Shown piece by piece: positions 1-7,328 of a stretch of DNA of 38,625 nucleotides. Position numbers and translations under genes: made by a program. This DNA is from JBBCJT01 sp037190665. Its GTDB lineage: Bacteria; Pseudomonadota; Alphaproteobacteria; Acetobacterales; Acetobacteraceae. Below the pieces are notes generated by a model, which was given only the letters and a program-made list of their open reading frames with translations, searched no databases and was not told the DNA's origin. Where the stretch lies: contig JBBCJT010000236.1 in assembly GCA_037190665.1 (NCBI GenBank), positions 1 through 38,625 of the forward strand, written 5' to 3'. Numbering within the stretch: position 1 is the first letter of the stretch; every line of letters begins with the position of its first letter.

Positions 1-138
1 CTCGATAATCATCGAGGGGGTGGGGGCAGATGACCGATTTGGCCGAAGGCCCTCTTGAGGAATCGCAGGTCCAGGGGGCCGTGCCCCCTGGTGGGGTGAA
101 GGGGCAAAGCCCCTTCCGGGGTTCGGGGCAGCGCCCCG
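1..138. repeat. Hairpin-chain intergenic element, copy A (cut by left edge)
   Basis: This is the right half of a dispersed element that is complete at 30709-30974 and 32899-33160. It starts inside the central palindrome (CTCGAT/ATCGAG at 1-16). Three perfect hairpins follow: 71-79 pairs with 83-91 (9 bp, loop CGT), 99-105 with 109-115 (7 bp, loop AAA) and 124-129 with 133-138 (6 bp, loop AGC). The last hairpin ends 5 nt beyond the stop codon of the minus-strand aminotransferase, so it would be the first structure in that gene's 3' untranslated RNA. There is no U-tract, so a role as a classical intrinsic terminator is not shown. Confidence 0.85.
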
Positions 139-143
139 CCTTT

Positions 144-1442
144 TCAGGCCGGCACTGCCTCCGCCACCAGCTTCGCTGCCGTCGCGAAGGCGGCGTTCGC
201 ATCGGCGATGTCGCGGTCGTCGTGGGCGAGCGAGACGTAGATCTTGCCGTCGCTCTTGAACACGCCGTGTTCGCGGGCGGCGTTGTTGAAGCGCCGGATC
301 GCCTCCGCGTCCACCGCGATGCTGTCGCGGTAGTCGCGCACCGGCTTGGCGGTGAACAGTGCGTCGAACATCGGCGGTTCGCCCACGACCTTCGCGGCGA
401 TGCCGGCATCGGCCAGGGCGCGTTCCAGCCCCTGCCAGAACGCCTTGCCGTTGGCGAACAGCCGTTCGTAGGCACCCGGCCGGCGCAGGATCTCGAGCGT
501 GGCGAGCCCCGCCGCCGCGGCGACCGGGTTGCCCGACAGCGTGCCGACCGCGGGCATGAAGCCGCCTTCGCCGACCTTCGCCTTGTCGAAATGCGCCATG
601 ATGTCGGCGCGGCCGGCGACGGCCGACAGCGGGAAGCCGCCGCCCACGATCTTGCCCAGCGTGCAGATGTCGGGGACGACGCCGTAGTATTCCTGCGCCC
701 CGCCCCAGGCGAGGCGGAAGCCGGTGACCACCTCGTCGAAGATCAGCGGGATGCCGTGTTCGGCGGTGATCTTGCGCAGCCCCTGCAGGAAGCCGGGCGC
801 GGGCGGGATCAGCCGCTGCATCGGCTCCACGATCACGCCGGCGAGTTCCTCGCGATGCGCGTGGATCAGCTCCTGCGCGGCGACGAGGTCGTTGAACGGG
901 CAGACGAGCACCTCGCCGCGCAGCGATTCCGGGATGCCGGCGGAATCGGGCAGCGGCTGCGGGAAGTTGCTGGGGCGTGTGGGCCACAGGCTCATCAGCG
1001 CCCAGTCGCTCATGCCGTGGTAGCCGCCCTCGAACTTCAGGATCTTCTCGCGGCGGCGGAAGGCGCGGGCGAGGCGCATGGCGAAGGCGTCCGCCTCGGT
1101 GCCGGAGCTGGCGAAGCGCACCTGTTCGGCGCAGGGGACCGCGTCCACGATCTCGCCGGCGAGGCGGATTCCCGGTTCGCTGTTGGCGAAGAAGGTGGTG
1201 CCGTGCGCGAGCTGGTCGATCACCGCCTGATTGACCTCGGGGTGCGCATGCCCGACGAGCATCGGCCCGGAGCCGATCAGGAGATCGACATACTCGTTGC
1301 CGCTGATATCCCACACGCGCCCGCCGCGGCCTTCGCGGATGACGGTCTCGACCGGAATGTTGCCGAACCCTCCGGCCGGCAGCACGCGCCGCGCGAGGTC
1401 CACCAGCGCCGTTTCAGCCGCCGTCATGCTCCGTCTGGTCAT
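144..1442 (-). CDS. Class III PLP aminotransferase, glutamate-1-semialdehyde aminomutase-like
   Basis: A PLP-dependent fold-type I enzyme of 432 residues that resembles glutamate-1-semialdehyde 2,1-aminomutase (HemL) along its whole length. Visible landmarks are the cofactor-binding FDEVVTGFR segment and the Schiff-base lysine in TLGKIVGGGFP. Alphaproteobacteria normally make 5-aminolevulinate with ALA synthase, so a tetrapyrrole role is doubtful; transamination or isomerisation of another amino acid is more likely (inference). The frame remains open to 1511, but that start would overlap the divergent transporter start at 1510. I therefore chose the ATG at 1442; an ATG at 1427 is also possible. 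The gene ends against repeat copy A. Confidence 0.85.
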   Translation of the reverse strand: MTRRSMTAAETALVDLARRVLPAGGFGNIPVETVIREGRGGRVWDISGNEYVDLLIGSGPMLVGHAHPEVNQAVIDQLAHGTTFFANSEPGIRLAGEIVDAVPCAEQVRFASSGTEADAFAMRLARAFRRREKILKFEGGYHGMSDWALMSLWPTRPSNFPQPLPDSAGIPESLRGEVLVCPFNDLVAAQELIHAHREELAGVIVEPMQRLIPPAPGFLQGLRKITAEHGIPLIFDEVVTGFRLAWGGAQEYYGVVPDICTLGKIVGGGFPLSAVAGRADIMAHFDKAKVGEGGFMPAVGTLSGNPVAAAAGLATLEILRRPGAYERLFANGKAFWQGLERALADAGIAAKVVGEPPMFDALFTAKPVRDYRDSIAVDAEAIRRFNNAAREHGVFKSDGKIYVSLAHDDRDIADANAAFATAAKLVAEAVPA

Positions 1443-1509
1443 CGCCACCCGATCCCCGCTGCTGAGGCGGCGATCCTGAGCCGTTTGCCCGGGCGGGGGA
1501 AGCACGCCC

Positions 1510-2388
1510 ATGCGTGAGGTCCCGCGCCTGCGGCTGTGGCTCTACCTGCTTGCGTGTTCGGGCTTCTGGGGCTCGTCCTACCCGCTGGTACGCTACGTGG
1601 TCAGCGCCATGCCGCCGCTGTCGATGACGACGGGGCGCATCGGCATCGCCATCGTCGCGATGGTCGTGTGGCTGCTGCTGATGCGCCAGACCGGCCGGCC
1701 CGACGGGGCGACGGTGCGGCATGCGCTAGTGCTGGGCACGCTGCAGGGCTGGGTGCCGTCCGTGCTGCTGGCCTTCGCGCTGGGGCGCATCGGGGCGGCG
1801 CCCGCGTCCATGATCGGCGCGGTCACGCCGCTGATCGTGGCGCTGGGCGCGTGGCGGCTGCTGAAGGAGGAGGCGCCGGGCCGGCGCACCGTCGCCGGAT
1901 TGCTGGTCGGCTTCGCGGGCATCGCCATCCTGATCGGGCCGCTGGCGGCGGAAGGCCGCGCGACGCTGTTCGGCGCAGCACTCGTGCTGGGCATGTCCTG
2001 CTGCTACGCGGCGGCGACGCTGTATGCGCGGCTGGCCCGCATCTCCACCTCCGCGCCGCTGGCGCTGGGCCAGCACCTTGCCTCGCTGCCGGTGGTGGCG
2101 GTGCTGGCGGTGGCGATCGACCCGCCGGGCAGCTTCGACCAGCCGCCCGATGTGTGGCTCGCGCTCGCGACGGTGGGCGTGTTCGGGTCCGCCGTGTCGC
2201 TGACGCTGTACCTGCGCCTGCTGAGCTTCGCGCGTGCGACCGAGGCGGCGATGGTCAGCTACATGCAGCCGGTCTGGGCGAGCCTGCTCGCCGCCGCCCT
2301 GCTCGCCGAACCGCCGGGCTGGCGGGAGGTCGCGGGCGGGGTCTGCGTGCTGGCGGGGGTGTGGCTTGCGAGCACGCGGCGACGGTAG
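1510..2388 (+). CDS. DMT superfamily (EamA) transporter
   Basis: An inner-membrane protein of 292 residues with about ten hydrophobic helices in two EamA-type halves. The first begins at residues 6-25 (YLLACSGFWGSSYPLVRY), and the second half starts near residue 150. This matches the usual length and the inverted-repeat topology of drug/metabolite transporters, which export amino acids or other small metabolites by an ion-coupled mechanism. The substrate cannot be read from the sequence. A purine-rich stretch (GGGGGAAG, 1494-1501) about 8 nt upstream supports the start. The gene is divergent from the aminotransferase, with 67 bp between the chosen starts. Confidence 0.85.
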   Translation: MREVPRLRLWLYLLACSGFWGSSYPLVRYVVSAMPPLSMTTGRIGIAIVAMVVWLLLMRQTGRPDGATVRHALVLGTLQGWVPSVLLAFALGRIGAAPASMIGAVTPLIVALGAWRLLKEEAPGRRTVAGLLVGFAGIAILIGPLAAEGRATLFGAALVLGMSCCYAAATLYARLARISTSAPLALGQHLASLPVVAVLAVAIDPPGSFDQPPDVWLALATVGVFGSAVSLTLYLRLLSFARATEAAMVSYMQPVWASLLAAALLAEPPGWREVAGGVCVLAGVWLASTRRR

Positions 2389-2539
2389 GGATCGGCAGCG
2401 CCTTTCTGTCCGGCTGTGGAGGAGGGGGCCTTCTCACCCGGGAAAAGGTGAGCGAGGGTTCGCCGCGCAGAAGCACGCTGCCTCCGGCCTCGTCCCCCGG
2501 CGGGGATGCCGGCCGGGGCGAAACCTCAGGAGAGTCAGG

Positions 2540-2734
2540 ATGCCCGTGATCCAGGTCGATATGTTTGCCGGCCGCAGCCCTGAGCAGAAGCGTGCTCTGG
2601 TCAAGGCGCTGACGGAGGCGTTCGTCTCCACCGCGGGCAGCACGCCGCAGGCGGTGCAGGTGATCCTGCGGGAAGTCGAGAAGTCGGACTGGGCGACGGC
2701 CGGCGTGATGGCTTCGGAGCCTGCGAAGCCCTGA
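2540..2734 (+). CDS. 4-oxalocrotonate tautomerase family small protein
   Basis: A 64-codon gene preceded by a good ribosome binding site (CAGGAGAG). After removal of Met the protein begins with Pro, the catalytic base of the tautomerase superfamily (PVIQVDMFAGRSPEQK). Arg11 of the GRS segment is present. Counting from Pro1, the position of Arg39 in classical 4-oxalocrotonate tautomerase is Gln, and Phe50 is Trp. It is therefore probably a divergent member whose substrate need not be 2-hydroxymuconate. Members form homohexamers of about 62-residue subunits. No catabolic genes lie next to it, so the pathway is unknown. Confidence 0.85.
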   Translation: MPVIQVDMFAGRSPEQKRALVKALTEAFVSTAGSTPQAVQVILREVEKSDWATAGVMASEPAKP

Positions 2735-2774
2735 TCCGGGCGGGCCATTCACGGGCGCATAAGGACCCGCATTC

Positions 2775-2792
2775 CTCCCCGAAAGCGGGGAG
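2775..2792. terminator. Hairpin in the convergent gap after the tautomerase gene
   Basis: A perfect 7-bp GC stem (CTCCCCG/CGGGGAG) with loop AAAG lies 40 nt after the tautomerase stop, in the 231-bp gap between that gene and the convergent SDR gene. It is followed by TTCTCC rather than a clean T-run. Termination is a reasonable guess but not proven. Confidence 0.45.
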
Positions 2793-2835
2793 TTCTCCTC
2801 CCGCCCGCAGCTTCCGAACCGGCGTGACCCTTTCT

Positions 2836-2860
2836 CCCTCTCCCGCCGTGCGGGAGAGGG
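2836..2860. repeat. REP-like hairpin CCCTCTCCCGC/GCGGGAGAGGG, copy 1
   Basis: A perfect 11-bp inverted repeat with the 3-nt loop CGT. The identical stem with loop AGG recurs at 5476-5500. Both copies are in intergenic DNA, as expected of dispersed repetitive extragenic palindromes. The rest of the 2735-2965 gap holds no gene that I can support. Confidence 0.7.
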
Positions 2861-2965
2861 GATCTTGCGTGGCGCTCCCTGATTTTTTCCTGCTCGCGTC
2901 CCGCCCATTGAAAGGCTCCCGCCTGCCGGAGAGGGCTGCGACCAACGCCCCGGAACTCCCGACCC

Positions 2966-3763
2966 TCACGGCTCCCCCGTCCGCAACGGCTCCTTCCCCG
3001 CCGGGATCGACAGCAGCGCCGACGATACCCTCAGCGGCAACCCGCCCATGATCCGCGCCGCAAGGCCCATCCACCACGGGAACACCACCCGCCGCCGGTT
3101 CGCCGCCACGCCGCGCAGGATGATCGCCGCGGCGCGGTCCGCGTCCATCAACCCCGGCATCGGAAAGCGGTTGCGCGCCGTCATCGCGGTGCGCACGTAG
3201 CCGGGGCACACGCTCGTCAGCACCACGCCCGCCCGCCGCGCGAAATGCGCCGCCGCGACCGTCCAGGCATCGGCCGCCACCTTCGATGCGCAGTAGGCCG
3301 GCGCGCCGGGCGCGGGGACGAAGGCGGCGATCGAGGCGATGACCGCGATGCGCCCGCGCACCCCATCGGCAGCCTCGGGCTGCGCCTGCATCAGCGCCAG
3401 CGCCGGCAGGGCGGTGTTCAGCACGCCATCGACATTGGTGCGGAAGATGGCGCGGGTCTGCATTGCGGTTTCCGGCCGGTTGTCGCCGGTGCCGGCGGAA
3501 ATGCCGGCATTGGCGATGACGAGATCCAGCACGCCGCTGCCGCCGATCCACGCCTCCATCGCCGCCGCGTCGGTCACGTCCAGCACCTCCGCCCGCACCT
3601 CGGCACCGCGGGCGCGGCAGGTTTCGGCGACCGCGCCGAGCCGTCCCGCATCGCGCCCTGTCAGGTGCAGCCGCACGCCGGGCGAAGCGCAGGTCTGGGC
3701 GAGCGCGGCGCCGAGGCCGGAGGAGGCGCCGGTGATGAGCACGGAGCGGAAGGGCGGGACCAT
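2966..3763 (-). CDS. SDR family NAD(P)-dependent oxidoreductase
   Basis: A classical short-chain dehydrogenase of 265 residues. The Rossmann nucleotide-binding motif TGASSGLG is at residues 10-17, an NAG motif follows near residue 88, a serine-containing strand is at IAVIASIAAF, and the catalytic Tyr and Lys lie in YCASK. The C-terminal FPWWMGLAARIMGGLP stretch is hydrophobic and may touch the membrane, as in SDRs of the DltE/YqjQ type. The substrate is unknown. The frame is open far upstream, but the ATG at 3763 sits directly before the Rossmann strand and leaves a normal gap to the divergent yicC gene. Confidence 0.85.
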   Translation of the reverse strand: MVPPFRSVLITGASSGLGAALAQTCASPGVRLHLTGRDAGRLGAVAETCRARGAEVRAEVLDVTDAAAMEAWIGGSGVLDLVIANAGISAGTGDNRPETAMQTRAIFRTNVDGVLNTALPALALMQAQPEAADGVRGRIAVIASIAAFVPAPGAPAYCASKVAADAWTVAAAHFARRAGVVLTSVCPGYVRTAMTARNRFPMPGLMDADRAAAIILRGVAANRRRVVFPWWMGLAARIMGGLPLRVSSALLSIPAGKEPLRTGEP

Positions 3764-3824
3764 GGCTTGAAGGATAGCGCCCCCCCTGCCAGAAGGCGCG
3801 CCGATGGATCGCGCCGGCACAGCC

Positions 3825-4700
3825 ATGCTCGCGAGCATGACAGGCTTCGGGCGGGCCGCCGGCGAACGGGGCGGCACCTCCTGGACATGGGAAGTTCGCA
3901 GCGTCAACGGACGCGGGCTCGACCTGCGCCTGCGCGTGCCCGGCGGGCTCGATGCGCTGGAGGCGGCGTTCCGCGAGGACGCCGCCGGCCTGCTCGCCCG
4001 CGGCAACGTCTCCGCCACGCTGACGCTGAAGCGCGACGAGACGCCGCGCGTCGCCCCCGACCCGGCGATGCTGGAGCAGGTGCTGCGGCTGGCGCAGGAA
4101 CTGGCGACCCGCATCCCCGGCGCGCCCGCCCCGCGCGCGGAGGCGCTGCTCGCCCTGCCCGGCGTGCTGCGCCCGGTGCAGGCGAGCGCCGACGAGGAAG
4201 CCGAAGCCGCGCTTCGTGCCGAGGTGCGCGCCGGCTTCCGCTCCGCACTGGAAGAGCTCGTGCAGGCGCGGCGCGCGGAAGGGCAGCGGCTCGCGCAGGT
4301 GCTGGCCACGCTGATCGACGAGATCGCCGCCCTGACCGATGCCGCCGCCGCCGAGGCCGCGAGCCAGCCGATGCGCCAGCGCGACCGCATGCTGGCCGCG
4401 CTCGCCGACCTGCAGGTGGCGATCCCGGAGGAGCGGCTGGCGCAGGAGGTCGCGCTGCTCGCCCAGCGGTCCGACGTGCGGGAGGAGATCGACCGGCTGC
4501 ACGCCCATGTCGGCGCCGCCCGCGCGCTGCTCGCCGAGGGCGCCCGGGTGGGCCGCAAGCTCGATTTCCTCGTGCAGGAGTTCGTGCGCGAGGCGAACAC
4601 GCTCTGCTCGAAGTCTACCACGGTGAAGCTGACCGCGCTGGGCCTCGAGCTGAAGGCGGCGATCGAGCGGCTGCGCGAGCAGGTGCAGAATGTCGAATGA
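3825..4700 (+). CDS. yicC: YicC family endoribonuclease
   Basis: A member of the YicC/YloC family (291 residues). The N-terminal signature MTGFGRA and the conserved C-terminal DUF1732 region (GRKLDFLVQEFVREANTLCSKS) are both present. E. coli YicC is reported as an endoribonuclease acting on small RNAs; the family sits next to gmk in many proteobacteria. I chose the start at 3825 (MLASMTGFGRA) because it matches the family N-terminus. An ATG at 3804 in frame has a better Shine-Dalgarno sequence (AGAAGG, 3791-3796) and would add seven residues. The gene overlaps gmk by 11 nt, so the two are probably translationally coupled. Confidence 0.92.
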   Translation: MLASMTGFGRAAGERGGTSWTWEVRSVNGRGLDLRLRVPGGLDALEAAFREDAAGLLARGNVSATLTLKRDETPRVAPDPAMLEQVLRLAQELATRIPGAPAPRAEALLALPGVLRPVQASADEEAEAALRAEVRAGFRSALEELVQARRAEGQRLAQVLATLIDEIAALTDAAAAEAASQPMRQRDRMLAALADLQVAIPEERLAQEVALLAQRSDVREEIDRLHAHVGAARALLAEGARVGRKLDFLVQEFVREANTLCSKSTTVKLTALGLELKAAIERLREQVQNVE

Positions 4701-5310
4701 GGTCGCGCGCCGCGGCCTCTGCCTGGTGATCGCCGCACCGTCCGGCGCCGGCAAATCCTCCATCGCGCGGGCCCTGTCGGATGGCGATCCGGCCATCACC
4801 CTGTCCGTCAGCGCCACCACGCGCGCGCCCCGCGCCGGCGAGAAGGAGGGCGTCCACTACCATTTCGTGTCCGACGCGCGCTTCGCCGAGATGGCGGCCG
4901 GCGGCGAATTGCTGGAGCACGCCACCGTCTTCGGCCGCAGCTACGGCACGCCGCGCGCGCCGGTGGAGCAGGCGCTGGCCGAGGGGCGCGACGTGCTGTT
5001 CGACATCGACTGGCAGGGGCATCTGCAGCTCCGCGCGTCGCTGCCCGGCGACGTGGTGGGGCTGTTCGTGCTGCCGCCGTCGCTGCCCGCGCTCGAATCG
5101 CGGCTGCGCGGACGCGGCGATGGCGAGGCGCAGCTCGCGCGGCGGATGGCCGAGGCGCGGGCGGAGCTCTCGCACTGGGGCGATTTCGACTACGCGATCG
5201 TCAACGACGATCTGGCCAAGGCCATCGAGGACACGCGCGCCATCCTGCGCGCGGAACGGCTGCGCCGCACGCGGCGTACGGGGCTGGCGGATTTCGTGGC
5301 CACGCTGTGA
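4690..5310 (+). CDS. gmk: Guanylate kinase
   Basis: Converts GMP and ATP to GDP and ADP in the cytoplasm, a step in GTP and dGTP supply. The 206-residue protein has the P-loop PSGAGKS at residues 17-23, the GMP-binding SATTRAPRAGEKEGVHYHFV segment (about 41-60) and the FDIDWQG strand. Its length is normal for the family. The start overlaps the 3' end of yicC, a conserved pairing that supports both calls. Confidence 0.96.
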   Translation: MSNEVARRGLCLVIAAPSGAGKSSIARALSDGDPAITLSVSATTRAPRAGEKEGVHYHFVSDARFAEMAAGGELLEHATVFGRSYGTPRAPVEQALAEGRDVLFDIDWQGHLQLRASLPGDVVGLFVLPPSLPALESRLRGRGDGEAQLARRMAEARAELSHWGDFDYAIVNDDLAKAIEDTRAILRAERLRRTRRTGLADFVATL

Positions 5311-5602
5311 TGCAGGGCTCCGACGGGTGCTCACCGGTCTCACCTGTGGGGTGGGAGCCTTGCGGAAAGACGAACAGGGCCGCTCAGGACCCCCTCTCCC
5401 GCTGGCGGGAGGGTGAGGGCGCGCGTGGGACGGCAAGACCTCATCGTCGTGCTTGCGGACAAACCCTCACCCCGGCCCTCTCCCGCAGGGCGGGAGAGGG
5501 AGAAGCAGCCGTTCCGCAAGGCTCCCGCTGGCGGGAGCGGGAGAAGAAGCGGGGCCGCTTCGCCATGCTCCAGCCGGGCGGGAGAGAGGACACCCCTCGC
5601 CG
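5311..5602. repeat. Intergenic region rich in REP-like hairpins
   Basis: This 292-bp gap between gmk and the AEC transporter gene holds three related inverted repeats. They are 5396-5411 (CTCCCGC/GCGGGAG, 2-nt gap), 5476-5500 (CCCTCTCCCGC/GCGGGAGAGGG, loop AGG, identical in stem to 2836-2860) and 5521-5538 (GCTCCCGC/GCGGGAGC, 2-nt gap). I see no convincing gene here. The reading frame of the transporter runs through it from 5453, but the residues encoded look like translated repeat rather than protein. Confidence 0.7.
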
Positions 5603-6529
5603 ATGAGCGCCGTCGCCGAAGTCGTCGCGCCGATCTTCGCGCTCATCATGCTCGGCTACGGCGGGGCCCGCACCGGCCGCCTCAGCAACGCCGCGCTTGC
5701 GGGGATGAACGACTATGTCTTCTGGCTCGCCACCCCGGCGCTGCTCTTCGCCTCCGTCACCGGGGCGGCGGACCTGTCGGTGGCGCGCATCGCGGTCGCG
5801 TATTTCGCCGCGATCGCCCTGCTCTACGTCGCCGCGCTGGCGATCGGGATGCGCATCTTGTCGCTCGATCTCGCGGGCGCGGCGGTGTTCGCGCTCAACG
5901 TCACCTTCGGCAACACGGTGATGATGGGCATTCCGCTGGTCGCCGCGGCCTTCGGGCCGGAGGGGGTGGCGAACCTGATCGCGCTGGTGGCCTTCCATTC
6001 GGTCGTGCTGCTGCCGGTGACCACGATCCTGCTGGAGATCGGCCAGGCGGAATCGCCCAGCCTGTTCCGCACGGCGCGGGCCTCGGTCCGGGCGCTGGTG
6101 CGCAACCCGGTCATCCTCGGCATCGTCTTCGCGCTCGCGTGGCGGCTGCTGGACCTGCCGGTGCCCGGCGTGCTGCGCCGCTTCACCGAACTGCTGGGCA
6201 CGTCCGCCCCGGCGCTGGCGCTGTTCTGCCTCGGCGGATCGCTGGCGGGCTTCCGCGAGCCGGGCGGCTGGCGGGAGTCGCTGTGGGCCGGCAGCCTCAA
6301 GCTGTTCATGCTGCCGGCGCTGGTCGCGCTGGCGGCGGGGCCGCTCGCGGGCCTGTCCGGCGTTCCCTACGCGGTCGCGGTGATCGTCGCGGCACTGCCG
6401 ACCGGCGCCAATGCGTTCGTCCTGGCGCGCACCTACGCCACCCTCGCCGACCGGGCCGCGACCACCGTGGTGTGGACGACGGCGGTGTCGATCCTGACCA
6501 TCGGGGGGCTGCTCGCCCTGCTCAGATGA
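5603..6529 (+). CDS. AEC family (auxin efflux carrier-like) transporter
   Basis: An inner-membrane protein of 308 residues with about ten hydrophobic helices and a central cytoplasmic loop near residues 150-170. It resembles PIN-like AEC carriers, which in bacteria move malate, malonate or other organic acids. The NVTFGNTVMMGIPLV segment in the first half and PTGANAFVLA in the last third are typical of the family. The start at 5603 places the first helix at once (VVAPIFALIMLGYGGA); a purine-rich GGAGAGAGGA lies 12 nt upstream. The 3' end overlaps the convergent rsmA gene by 8 nt. Confidence 0.85.
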   Translation: MSAVAEVVAPIFALIMLGYGGARTGRLSNAALAGMNDYVFWLATPALLFASVTGAADLSVARIAVAYFAAIALLYVAALAIGMRILSLDLAGAAVFALNVTFGNTVMMGIPLVAAAFGPEGVANLIALVAFHSVVLLPVTTILLEIGQAESPSLFRTARASVRALVRNPVILGIVFALAWRLLDLPVPGVLRRFTELLGTSAPALALFCLGGSLAGFREPGGWRESLWAGSLKLFMLPALVALAAGPLAGLSGVPYAVAVIVAALPTGANAFVLARTYATLADRAATTVVWTTAVSILTIGGLLALLR

Positions 6530-7328
6530 GCCGGACGAGCGTGTCGAACTCCGCCACCGTCAGCGTCTCCGCGCGGCGGTCCCCGGCGATGCCGGCCCGG
6601 CCGAGCAGCGCCTCCCCGCCCAGCCCCTTCAGCGCGCTGCGCAGCATCTTGCGGCGCTGGCCGAAGGCGGCGGCGGTCAGCCGCTCCATCGCGGCGAACT
6701 GCGCGGGCGGCGGCTGTTCGGCATGCGGGGTCAGCCCCACCACGGCGGAGGCGACCTTCGGCGGCGGGACGAAGGCCTCCGCCGGCAGGCGCATCAGGAT
6801 GCGCGCCGTACAGGTCCACTGCGCGAGCACGGCGAGCCGGCCGTAGGCGTCCTCGCGCGGGGCGGCGACGATGCGCTCGGCGACCTCGAGCTGGAACATC
6901 AGCGCCATCGCCTCATAGGCCGCCGCCTCGCGCAGCCAGCGCACCAGCAGGGGTGTCGCGACGGTGTCGGGCAGGTTGGCGACGATGCGGCGCGGGGCGG
7001 GCAGGCTGGCGGGCAGGTCGACGCGCAGCGCGTCGGCCTCGATCACCGTGAGGCGCGGTTCGCCTTCGGCCAGCTCGCGGATCACCGCCACGGCGCGGGG
7101 ATCGAGTTCGATGGCGGTCACGCTCGCCGCCCCCGCGTCCAGCAGCGCGCGCGTCAGCCCGCCCGGGCCGGGGCCGATCTCGGCCACGTGGCGGCCCTCG
7201 ACCGGCCCGGCGAGGTGGGCGATGCGGGCGGTGATGGAGGGATCGAGCAGGAAATGCTGCCCGAGCGCCTTGCGCGCATCCAGCCCGTGCCGCGCGATCA
7301 CCTCGCGCAGCGGGGGACGGTCAGGCAC
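6522..7328 (-). CDS. rsmA: 16S rRNA (adenine1518/1519-N6)-dimethyltransferase RsmA (KsgA)
   Basis: Dimethylates the two adjacent adenines in the 3'-terminal helix of 16S rRNA during 30S maturation. The protein of 268 residues has the KsgA N-terminus (KALGQHFLLDP, residues 20-30) and the SAM-binding EIGPGPGGLT loop. The catalytic motif IV, normally NLPY, reads NLPD here (N118, D121). This is a change at a tyrosine that contacts the target base in this family. The start codon is GTG at 7328 and overlaps the surA stop by 8 nt. The pdxA gene often found between surA and rsmA is missing. Confidence 0.93.
   Translation of the reverse strand: MPDRPPLREVIARHGLDARKALGQHFLLDPSITARIAHLAGPVEGRHVAEIGPGPGGLTRALLDAGAASVTAIELDPRAVAVIRELAEGEPRLTVIEADALRVDLPASLPAPRRIVANLPDTVATPLLVRWLREAAAYEAMALMFQLEVAERIVAAPREDAYGRLAVLAQWTCTARILMRLPAEAFVPPPKVASAVVGLTPHAEQPPPAQFAAMERLTAAAFGQRRKMLRSALKGLGGEALLGRAGIAGDRRAETLTVAEFDTLVRLI

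Noticed and set aside
1442..1511. Longer start of the aminotransferase at 1511
   Set aside because: The extra 23 residues (GVLPPPGQTAQDRR and on) are not family-like and the start codon would overlap the start codon of the divergent transporter gene.
30..1517. A 495-codon plus-strand frame opposite the aminotransferase gene
   Set aside because: It begins inside repeat copy A and mirrors the aminotransferase codons; no recognisable domain.
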